Source: Deltaproteobacteria bacterium
GTDB lineage: Bacteria > Myxococcota_A > UBA796 > UBA2385
Assembly: GCA_003694325.1 (NCBI GenBank)
Contig: RFKJ01000748.1
Location: 1-5,805, forward strand
Direction: 5' to 3'
Length of the DNA stretch: 5,805 bases
Below, piece by piece: positions 1 to 5,386 of this stretch. Both the position numbers and the translations under genes were made by a program. The notes under the pieces are model-generated. The model had not been told where the DNA came from, made no database searches, and saw only the letters and a list, made by a program, of their open reading frames with translations. Every line of letters starts with the position of its first letter. The first letter of the stretch is position 1.

Positions 1-796
1 CGGGGGTCCCCGCGTCGGTCCCTCCTCCCGAGGTCCCGCCTGTCACGCCGGTATCGGCGCCCCCGGAGGTCCCCGCGTCGGTCCCTCCTCCCGAGGTCCC
101 GCCTGTCACGCCGGTATCGGCGCCACCGGTGCCGGTGCCGGTACCGGTGTCGCTGGCGGCACCCGTGTCGCCAGCGGGGAGATCGTTCACTTCGATGTCG
201 GTCGAGGCGCTGTCACTGCCCCCATCATCGTCGGTGACGGTGACGGTGACGGTGTAGGTGCCTGCGGTCGTCCAGGCGTGGCTCGCCGTCGCGCCTGTGC
301 TGGAGGCGCCGTCGCCCCAGTCCCAGGTCACGGAGTGGGTGTCGGCAGTCTCGACATCGCTGTAGCGGACGGTCCAATCCGTCGACTCGTCGACTCGCGC
401 CGATGGGGGGCCGTCGATGGCCGTGATCACCGGTGGCACGTTGTTGATGACCACGGTCGTCGAGTCGGAGTCCGTCTTGGTGTCTCCATCGCAGTCCGTA
501 CGCGCCTGCACCACGACATCGACCGAATCGGGGCCGTCGAGGCCGGTCGCGTCGAAGGTGGCGGTCGGGTCGGTGCTCCACGACGTGAAGGTGCTGCCGC
601 TGCCGTCGAGGTTCCAGCGATATTCCGGGGTGCTGCAGTCACCGGAGTCGTAGCTCGTGCCGCTGGCATCCAGGGTCACGGCGGAGCCGGCGTCGACCGA
701 GTAGGGGCCGCCCGCGTCGGCCGTGATGTCGTCGGCACGCGCGACGGTCGAGGTGGCGAGGAGGGCGAGCAGTCCGAAGGGAATGAGGCGTGACAT
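1..796 (-). CDS. Secreted PKD-domain surface protein, C-terminus beyond the left edge
   Basis: ATG at 796 reading leftwards; 265 codons are visible without a stop, so the gene is cut at position 1. Residues 1-21 form a Sec signal peptide (MSRL, hydrophobic FGLLALLA core, cleavage after A-R-A at 19-21). Residues about 25-120 are a PKD-like Ig fold (starts DAGGPYSVDAGS, with Cys54 and Cys102 placed to form a disulfide). Residues 121-206 are a more canonical PKD domain with WDWGDG at 158-163 and the closing strand YTVTVTVTDDDGG. From about residue 207 the chain becomes a low-complexity Asp/Thr/Gly/Ser linker containing a 21-residue tandem repeat. Such linkers in Myxococcota often lead to a C-terminal membrane or sorting segment, but none is visible here. 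PKD domains usually mediate adhesion or carbohydrate/protein contact outside the cell; no catalytic domain is seen, so the function is open. It is transcribed divergently from the lipoprotein genes at 1092 onwards. No Shine-Dalgarno is visible before the ATG. Confidence 0.85.
   Translation of the reverse strand, partial: MSRLIPFGLLALLATSTVARADDITADAGGPYSVDAGSAVTLDASGTSYDSGDCSTPEYRWNLDGSGSTFTSWSTDPTATFDATGLDGPDSVDVVVQARTDCDGDTKTDSDSTTVVINNVPPVITAIDGPPSARVDESTDWTVRYSDVETADTHSVTWDWGDGASSTGATASHAWTTAGTYTVTVTVTDDDGGSDSASTDIEVNDLPAGDTGAASDTGTGTGTGGADTGVTGGTSGGGTDAGTSGGADTGVTGGTSGGGTDAGTP
5..124. repeat. 63-bp in-frame tandem repeat in the PKD protein tail
   Basis: Bases 5-61 and 68-124 are identical over 57 bp, a period of 63 bp. 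The copies differ at the flanks (g4 versus a67, c62 versus a125). Because 63 is a multiple of three, the repeat encodes a 21-residue unit (GADTGVTGG, then TSGGGTDAGTSG) in the minus-strand PKD gene. The array reaches the left edge, so more copies may lie outside the window. The near-perfect nucleotide identity, including synonymous sites, suggests recent duplication or ongoing copy-number change by slippage or recombination. Confidence 0.9.
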
Positions 797-802
797 GCTC
801 TG

Positions 803-808
803 AGGATA
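803..808 (-). promoter_or_regulatory. Candidate -10 element (TATCCT) for a leaderless PKD transcript
   Basis: Read on the minus strand, TATCCT (four of six matches to TATAAT, including T1, A2 and T6) is followed by six bases, CAGAGC, and then directly by the ATG at 796. There is no Shine-Dalgarno sequence. A -10 hexamer ending six bases before a start codon is the arrangement of leaderless transcripts, with the A of ATG as transcription start. No convincing -35 is present at 16-18 bp spacing, so this is tentative. Confidence 0.25.
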
Positions 809-924
809 GAGTGCCTCGGTCCCATCGGTGAGCTTGCGGGCGGGTTGTGAGACATTCGGCAACAAGGGTCCGTACCCGGGCGTGCGTACACCTGGTGGTC
901 CCGTGCGGGGGGCGCTGCAGCCGT

Positions 925-953
925 GGGCCCGCCGGCCGTGGGCTCGGCGGCCC
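925..953. repeat. GC-rich inverted repeat (hairpin) in the divergent intergenic region
   Basis: GGGCCCGCCG (925-934) pairs with CGGCGGCCC (945-953) as nine G-C pairs with one bulged C, around a 10-base loop (935-944). It is not followed by a T-run on either strand, so it is not a canonical intrinsic terminator. It could be a regulatory RNA structure, a protein site or simply a product of high GC content. Confidence 0.4.
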
Positions 954-1091
954 GGCCGCGCGCGATGACTCCGTGGGCCGACCGCGCCTGAACTGCGCCG
1001 CCGTTCCGGGGCAGCGAGGCGCCCTTGGCGCCCGAGACATTTCGTGGCAAGGTAGGGGCCGTGCGAGCGGCCTCCGCTCCTGGGGAAGTCC

Positions 1092-1511
1092 GTGTCACCG
1101 AAGTGGTCCCTCCTCCCGCTGCTGCCCTCCCTGCTCATCGTCGCCTGCGGCGAGAGCGGCGACGACACGGGTGCCGACGCGGCTCCCGTCACCTTCGCCG
1201 AGCTGCAGGAGACCGTGCTGGTGGGCTCCTGCGGCGGGGCCGGCTGTCACGGGCCCGCCACCGTTGCCGGGGGGCTGCTGCTGGAGGGCGACGACGCCTA
1301 CGACTCGCTGATGAACGACCCCTGTGAAAACGAGCTCGCGGTGGCCGAGGGCCTGTTGCGGGTGGCGCCCGGCGATCTGGACAAGAGTTTCCTGTACGTC
1401 AAGGTCACCGACGCTCGGGGCATGGGTGACCCGATGCCGCCCTGGGATTCCCTGGACGACGCCGGCATCGCGATGATCCGCCAGTGGATCCTCGACGGCG
1501 CCCGGCCATAG
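1092..1511 (+). CDS. Cytochrome c-like lipoprotein with a CX4CH motif
   Basis: GTG start with GGGGAAG (1082-1088) a few bases upstream; 139 residues. Residues 1-19 form a lipoprotein signal peptide ending in the lipobox LIVAC, so Cys19 would be lipidated; Gly at +2 favours outer-membrane retention. After a short acidic linker comes a small domain with CGGAGCH at 47-53, a CX4CH variant of the haem c motif. GLLLEG, then VAPGDLDKSFLYVKV (about 91-105), MGDPMPP (111-117) and a final IRQWILDGA helix follow. This order (Cys-x4-Cys-His, then PGD..S.L..K, then Met-Pro, then I..WI..GA) matches the small cytochrome-like lipoproteins common in Myxococcota and related to planctomycete-type cytochrome domains. 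His53 and Met111 or Met115 are the likely axial ligands. Haem attachment is inferred, since the family is mostly uncharacterised. Cys78 is an extra, unpaired cysteine. The 3' end overlaps the next gene by 28 nt in another frame. Confidence 0.85.
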   Translation: MSPKWSLLPLLPSLLIVACGESGDDTGADAAPVTFAELQETVLVGSCGGAGCHGPATVAGGLLLEGDDAYDSLMNDPCENELAVAEGLLRVAPGDLDKSFLYVKVTDARGMGDPMPPWDSLDDAGIAMIRQWILDGARP

Positions 1512-2029
1512 AACCCGCGCTGCTCGTCGGCCTGCTCCTCGCCTGCCGATCCTCCTCCCGCGAGGGAGCAGCGGACACCGCGGACGGCGAGGAATGGCGG
1601 TGCGAGGACCACCCACCGTCGGCGGCAACCTGCGAGATCGGCACCGGGGAGTCGAGCTTCCAGGGCCTGATCGACGGCGACCCGCTGCCGGTCTATCGCG
1701 GGGTCCAGGGAGCGCTCCACGTCTTCGGCAGCCTCCGCTGCACCGGGGTGAAGCCCGGCAACCTCGATGATCTCGCCGATCCCGACAACCCCGTGGTGAG
1801 TTTCTCGGTCATCGGGCCGGACGCCTGGCTGGGGGGCTACCATTCCCTGCCGCGCCCGTTGACCCCCGTCGACGGCGACACCGCCGAGCTGGTGGGAGAC
1901 GTGCTCCCCCTCGACATCGACAGCTTCGACGCCCTGCCGGCCGAGCCGGTGCTGTTCTCCTTCGAGCTGGACGATGCCTGTGGCGCCCACGTGGCCGCGG
2001 ACGTGTCGGTGATGCTGGTCGAGGGATAG
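1484..2029 (+). CDS. Lipoprotein of unknown function (GTG...F..L.DGD / G.QG..H type)
   Basis: GTG at 1484 begins inside the last 28 nt of the cytochrome-like gene, in another frame; 181 residues. The signal peptide has a basic start (MDPRRRPA), hydrophobic ALLVGLLLA and lipobox LLAC, with Cys21 as lipidation site. The GTG is the only start found that gives a proper n-region, although its ribosome site is weak and translation probably depends on the upstream gene. A Ser/Asp linker leads to CEIGTGESSF (50-59), LIDGDPLPVYRG (62-73) and VQGALHVFGSL (74-84). I recognise this GTG-x-F...GD-x-hydrophobic...G-x-QG-x2-H pattern from myxobacterial hypothetical lipoproteins. The remainder (SFSVIGPD, VLFSFELDD, SVMLVEG) looks like a beta-sandwich. 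Cysteines 40, 50, 86 and 166 could form two disulfides outside the cytoplasm. No enzyme motif is seen. Likely in one operon with the cytochrome-like protein, perhaps as a periplasmic or surface partner. Confidence 0.75.
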   Translation: MDPRRRPAIEPALLVGLLLACRSSSREGAADTADGEEWRCEDHPPSAATCEIGTGESSFQGLIDGDPLPVYRGVQGALHVFGSLRCTGVKPGNLDDLADPDNPVVSFSVIGPDAWLGGYHSLPRPLTPVDGDTAELVGDVLPLDIDSFDALPAEPVLFSFELDDACGAHVAADVSVMLVEG

Positions 2030-2060
2030 CCTCCGGGGGTCAAAGGCGGCCTTGCCGGCA

Positions 2061-2066
2061 TATGAT
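2061..2066 (+). promoter_or_regulatory. Candidate -10 (TATGAT) of a promoter for the HEAT / HD-GYP-like block
   Basis: TATGAT matches the sigma-70 -10 consensus at five of six positions and sits in a rare AT-rich patch between two genes. GTCAAA at 2039-2044 is a poor -35 (three of six) at 16-bp spacing. Transcription would start near 2073, leaving a leader of about 33 nt that contains AGGGG at 2093-2097 and leads to the GTG at 2106. This would uncouple the downstream genes from the lipoprotein pair and independently supports the 2106 start. Confidence 0.35.
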
Positions 2067-2105
2067 GCGACGGAACGCCCGGCCGTCTCCCCAGGGGCCT
2101 CTCCC

Positions 2106-3755
2106 GTGGAACCGTCGCAGAGCCCGTCTCTCCACAAGCGCCTCCAGGCCATGTTCACGGCCTTGGACAAGCACATCCGTGGGATCCGGCTGTACCGGGG
2201 GGAGGGACGGATCGTCGAACAGATGGGCGCCGAGCTGCGCGACGCCGTGGCCGCGGTGGTGCGAGATGGACCGGTGACGGTGCGGATCGCGCCCTTCGGC
2301 GTGGCCGTGGATGGGGAGCCGGTCACCGATTCCGACAACCGCCCGCCCTACCTGTTCCGGCTGTACCTCGACGGGGTCCGCGAGCTGACGTTCCTGCCGG
2401 GACTCGAGGGCGACGAGCTGGAGCGGTTCGTCGAACTGCTGAGTGAGGAACCCCCCGAGGGCGAGGACATGGTGACCCGCCTGTGGCGGGCCGACCTCCG
2501 GCACGTGCAGCACTACGCGGTGGACCGGTTCGCCGAGCGCGCGGCCGTACACGAGGGCGATGCTTCGGGGTTGGTCACCGGCCGGGCGGGGCGCAGCCTG
2601 CGGTCCTCGGATCAGGCGGGCGGAGCGGAGCTCGCGATGTCGGCCACCGACGTGCGCGCCCTCCACACCGAGGACGTCGCGGCCTGGGTGCAGCGGGCCC
2701 GCTGTGCGCTCGCCGCGAGCGACAACGAGCAGGAGCTGGCCCGGGAGCTGCGAGATGCCTGGGACCAGGCGGTGGATCTGGCCCGGTTCCTGGCGATTGC
2801 CGCCACCGCCGAGGGGCCGGACGCGGAGACCGCCAGCCCGATGGTGCTCGGGGTGTACGACGCGGCCCTGGCTCGGGGCGATGCGGCTGGCGTGGCACGC
2901 ATGCTCGGCCGGGTCGCCGAACCGGATGTCGACGGCACCCCGGCCCTGCGCGCGGTGCGGGAGGCGCTGCTGGAGCCGCCCCGGATGCAGCGCCTCGGTG
3001 AATTGCTCGCCCGGCATCCCGACCCCCTGATGCCGGTGGTGCTGCGTCTCGTCCCCGTCGGCCGGGACGGCCTGCTGGCCCTGCTCGAGACGCTGGATGC
3101 GCCGGACCTCGCCGCGCGGATCCAGGACGCCCTCGCCGAGGCGGGGGTGGACCTGACTCCGCTGTATGCGCGGCGGCTGCAGTCCGACGACCCCGACGAG
3201 GTGGTCGCCGCGGTGGAGGCACTGGGACGGGTGGGGGGCAGGGAGGCCGTCCACGCGCTCGTCCGGGCCCTGGACTCGCCCCTGGGCGTGGTCCGCAAGG
3301 CGGCGCTCCGGGCGATGCGTGGCCGCTACGACGAGACCGCCCGGGTCGCGCTCGGCCATGCCCTGCGCGATCCGGACCCCGACAACCGGCTGATGGCCCT
3401 GGAGATCCTGTCGTCCTCCGGCGACCCGCGAGTGACCTGGCTGCTGCGATCGGCCGCGGAGCATCCCGACTTCGAGACCCACTCCCTGGAGGAGCAGCGG
3501 GCGATCCTCGAGGGGCTGGCGCGGGTGCGGGACCCGCGGACCATCGACTACTTCGAAGGGCTGCTCGCCAAGCACACCGCCTGGGGCGGCGGAAACCTCG
3601 TGCCCCTGCAACTGCTCGCCGTGGAGGCCCTCGAGGCCATCGGCACGGAGGCGGCCCGGGACGCCCTGCGCAAGTCCTCCCGCCGCTGGCTGCTCGCCGC
3701 CGAGGTGAAGACAGCGGCCCGGACGGTGTTGGGTCGGTGGGGAGGCGCGCAATGA
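2106..3755 (+). CDS. HEAT-repeat scaffold protein with an N-terminal domain shared with its neighbour
   Basis: 549 residues from GTG 2106, chosen because AGGGG (2093-2097) lies eight bases upstream, a candidate -10 lies at 2061, and the 18 codons back to the alternative TTG at 2052 have clearly lower third-position GC (12 of 18). Residues about 7-142 form an N-terminal alpha/beta domain (IRGIRLYRGEG, VAVDGEP, GVRELTFLPG, then LWRADLRHVQHYAVDRF) that resembles the start of the next protein. A helical, Ala/Asp-rich middle follows. Residues about 345-540 contain HEAT repeats, for example DPDEVVAAVEALGRVGG, then EAVHALVRALDSPLGVVRKAALRAM split across two helices, LRDPDPDNRLMALEIL, and a C-terminal LLAVEALEAIGTEAARDAL unit. 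HEAT arrays are protein-binding solenoids, so a scaffold role is inferred; there is no signal peptide or membrane segment, hence cytoplasmic. Its TGA overlaps the next ATG (ATGA at 3752-3755), implying translational coupling. Confidence 0.85.
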   Translation: MEPSQSPSLHKRLQAMFTALDKHIRGIRLYRGEGRIVEQMGAELRDAVAAVVRDGPVTVRIAPFGVAVDGEPVTDSDNRPPYLFRLYLDGVRELTFLPGLEGDELERFVELLSEEPPEGEDMVTRLWRADLRHVQHYAVDRFAERAAVHEGDASGLVTGRAGRSLRSSDQAGGAELAMSATDVRALHTEDVAAWVQRARCALAASDNEQELARELRDAWDQAVDLARFLAIAATAEGPDAETASPMVLGVYDAALARGDAAGVARMLGRVAEPDVDGTPALRAVREALLEPPRMQRLGELLARHPDPLMPVVLRLVPVGRDGLLALLETLDAPDLAARIQDALAEAGVDLTPLYARRLQSDDPDEVVAAVEALGRVGGREAVHALVRALDSPLGVVRKAALRAMRGRYDETARVALGHALRDPDPDNRLMALEILSSSGDPRVTWLLRSAAEHPDFETHSLEEQRAILEGLARVRDPRTIDYFEGLLAKHTAWGGGNLVPLQLLAVEALEAIGTEAARDALRKSSRRWLLAAEVKTAARTVLGRWGGAQ

Positions 3756-5053
3756 CCGGTCCGCCAGGAGCCGTGGACTCGCTGCAGCGGGTGGGCACCG
3801 AGGTCGTCAACGTCCTGTTCTCGCTGAGTCGGGCGCTGCGGCTCTATGACCCCAACAACGCAGCCGTTCAGCGGATCATCGACGATTTCTGCCAGGCGCT
3901 GGACCAGGGTTTCGCCGAGGGCGAGCCGGAGCTGCAGCTCCGGCTGCTGCAGGACGAGGCGTTCATCAACGGGCGGCTGCTTCGGGCCGACCTGGCGCTG
4001 TACGAGCGCATCACTTCGCTGCACCGTCGCCTGGCGCCGACGGGTGTCAACGAGCTGACCTTCCGCCGCGGGGCGCAGCGGGCCGACATCGAGTCGCTCA
4101 CCGCGGCGCTGGCAGAGGCCCTGCGGGTTGCGGATCGCCGCCTGGAGTGGCCCGCCAACGACCACGTCGCGCTGGGGTGGACCGAGGGCGACGCCATCGC
4201 CTCCTTCCGGTTCGACCCCGACCGGCTGGCGGTCTGGCTGTACCGCAGCCTGCTCGACATGGTCGATACCCTCTACGAGCAGGTCGGCGCCGGGGCCCGG
4301 CCGTCGCTCCTTCCCCTCCGGCGCACGCTCCAGCTCGTCATCGACAGCATGCGGTCCCACAGCGGGGTGTTCCAGGTCCTCGCCGCCCTTCGGGATCCGG
4401 CCGAACCCGTCGGTCCGGCAACCCGCCGGGTGATGGTCGCCGTCGACCTGGTGGGGCTGGCGCTGTGGCTGGGCCTTCCCCTCGCCGATGTCCTCACCCT
4501 GGGGCTGGCGGGCCTGCTCGGCGGGTTCGCCCGGGGCCGGGAGCCGGATGCCGCGGTCCGGACCCTGCTGCGATTCGAGGGCCTGGGCGAGACCGCTCTG
4601 CCCCTGACCCTGTTGTTGCACGACGCGGTGAGCGTCCGGGCGGGCGGTGCCGGGGCGATGCCGGGTCGCTGCCTGGCGCTGGTCGAGGAATACGTCGCGG
4701 CGTGCCTTTTTGCGGAGGGACACGAGGCTCGGGCCCCCCGGGGGGTCCTCGACTCGCTGGTCAAGGGGGGGCTGCCGTGGGCGGACAAGCGGCTCGTGGC
4801 TGCGTTTGCTCGCTACAAGGGTCCGTTTCCCCTGGGTTCGCTGGTGACCATCGACCCGGGGGGCCTGGCGGTGGTCGTGGCCGCCGTCGGGGAAGAAGGG
4901 CGACGCAGGCCGACCGTGGTGCCCATCGGCCCGGATGGCCGGGCCCGGGAACCGGTGGACCTCGCTGCGGAGCCCGACCGTCGGATCGTCGGAGTCCCCA
5001 AGCCGTCCGAGGCGCGGTTCTCTCCGGCCCTCCTGCTGTCGCGCGAGGCGTGA
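3752..5053 (+). CDS. Degenerate HD-GYP-type protein, probably not a phosphodiesterase
   Basis: 433 residues; ATG 3752 has an excellent ribosome site (GGGGAGG, 3739-3745, six bases away) and overlaps the upstream stop as ATGA. Residues about 10-130 match the N-terminal domain of the HEAT protein (SRALRLYDPNNAAV, AFINGRLLRAD, GVNELTFRRG). Residues about 190-360 keep the helical layout of HD-GYP domains: LGLPLADVLTLGLAGLL followed by GGFAR (257-261), where active members have the HDxGK metal site. The second His cluster and the DGSGYP-like loop are also not recognisable; only LHD (289-291) remains. The tail is conserved: RYKGPFPLGSLV at 354-365, then IDPGGLAVVV and RPTVV, the small beta module that follows HD-GYP domains in myxobacterial proteins. 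HD-GYP enzymes hydrolyse cyclic-di-GMP using these metal ligands, so this one is inferred to be inactive, perhaps a nucleotide or protein sensor. Cytoplasmic; no membrane segment. Only three bases separate it from the next lipoprotein gene. Confidence 0.75.
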   Translation: MTGPPGAVDSLQRVGTEVVNVLFSLSRALRLYDPNNAAVQRIIDDFCQALDQGFAEGEPELQLRLLQDEAFINGRLLRADLALYERITSLHRRLAPTGVNELTFRRGAQRADIESLTAALAEALRVADRRLEWPANDHVALGWTEGDAIASFRFDPDRLAVWLYRSLLDMVDTLYEQVGAGARPSLLPLRRTLQLVIDSMRSHSGVFQVLAALRDPAEPVGPATRRVMVAVDLVGLALWLGLPLADVLTLGLAGLLGGFARGREPDAAVRTLLRFEGLGETALPLTLLLHDAVSVRAGGAGAMPGRCLALVEEYVAACLFAEGHEARAPRGVLDSLVKGGLPWADKRLVAAFARYKGPFPLGSLVTIDPGGLAVVVAAVGEEGRRRPTVVPIGPDGRAREPVDLAAEPDRRIVGVPKPSEARFSPALLLSREA

Positions 5054-5056
5054 GCG

Positions 5057-5386
5057 GTGTGGCTCTGGCTGTCGCTCCTGCTGGCCTCGTGCGGGGCGCG
5101 TTGCCGTCCCGACGATGGCTGCGCCGCCTGCGTCGGGCCCGAGGCCCGCGACCTGTGCCTGTACGACCGGCTGCAGGCGATTCCCGCCGACCGGTTCGAC
5201 ACCGCCTGGGACGCGGCAGCGGCGATCACCGATCCCGTCGTCCGGGGCGCGGGCGTGTCGCTGTGGATCGAACGGGCCGGACGGCAGCTTACGCGAAGCC
5301 AGCAGGAGTCCCTGTGCAAGCTCCTCGACGGCTCGGCGGGGGACGCCTGCCGCCGGCGGGCCGCGTCGCCGCACTTGCAGCGATAG
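5057..5386 (+). CDS. Small cysteine-rich lipoprotein
   Basis: 109 residues from GTG 5057, the first possible start after the in-frame stop of the preceding gene (5051-5053); GAGG at 5045-5048 is a plausible ribosome site. The signal is very short and lacks a basic residue, MWLWLSLLLASC, but has a good lipobox (LASC, Cys12). The mature part carries Cys16, 22, 25, 34, 87 and 98, with DGCAACVG giving a CxxC at 22-25. The middle (about 35-80) is helical with ITDPVVRGAGVSLW, and the end reads CKLLDGSAGDACRRRAASPHL. The C-x2-L-x-G-x5-C-x-R signature at 87-100 recurs at the same spacing in the next protein. An even number of mature cysteines suggests disulfide stabilisation in the periplasm. Function unknown. 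CxxC could suggest redox or metal binding, but no thioredoxin fold is visible. Confidence 0.7.
   Translation: MWLWLSLLLASCGARCRPDDGCAACVGPEARDLCLYDRLQAIPADRFDTAWDAAAAITDPVVRGAGVSLWIERAGRQLTRSQQESLCKLLDGSAGDACRRRAASPHLQR

Larger units (their letters stand above)
797..1091. other. Divergent intergenic region with no supported gene
   Basis: This 295-bp stretch separates the start of the minus-strand PKD gene from the GTG of the cytochrome-like lipoprotein. Open frames that cross it are antisense or out-of-frame extensions of the flanking genes, and none has its own ribosome site with sensible protein content. It should hold the promoters of both flanking genes. Visible structure: a GC hairpin at 925-953, three copies of CCGTGGGC (921-928, 936-943, 971-978), an 8-bp direct repeat GAGACATT (849-856, 1034-1041), and less GC-rich patches at about 845-868 and 1034-1055. 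No strong -35/-10 pair for the rightward gene could be picked out. Confidence 0.6.

Noticed and set aside
278..793. Plus-strand open frame of 171 codons across the PKD gene
   Set aside because: The minus strand encodes a signal peptide and PKD motifs over the same bases. The plus product is Arg/Gly/Val-rich and featureless.
925..953. Intrinsic terminator at the intergenic hairpin
   Set aside because: No T-run follows on either strand, and both neighbouring genes start here rather than end.
847..1311. Plus-strand frame starting in the divergent intergenic region
   Set aside because: It runs out of frame into the cytochrome-like gene, lacks a ribosome site and has an Arg/Pro/Ser-rich product.
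2052..2105. TTG at 2052 as the start of the HEAT protein
   Set aside because: The extra 18 codons have low third-position GC, include the candidate -10 TATGAT and add no conserved residues. GTG 2106 has a better site.
3737..3751. GTG at 3737 as the start of the HD-GYP-like protein
   Set aside because: It would place the strong GGGGAGG ribosome site inside the coding region. ATG 3752 has ideal spacing and the typical ATGA coupling.
2040..3810. Long minus-strand open frames (about 570 and 411 codons) antisense to the HEAT gene
   Set aside because: They have low-complexity composition and no family features. The plus frame encodes clear HEAT repeats, so these are GC-driven shadows.
5263..5313. 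GTG at 5263 as the start of the last lipoprotein
   Set aside because: It would put 17 extra residues before the basic n-region, making an unusually long signal peptide. GTG 5314 has AGGAG at five bases.
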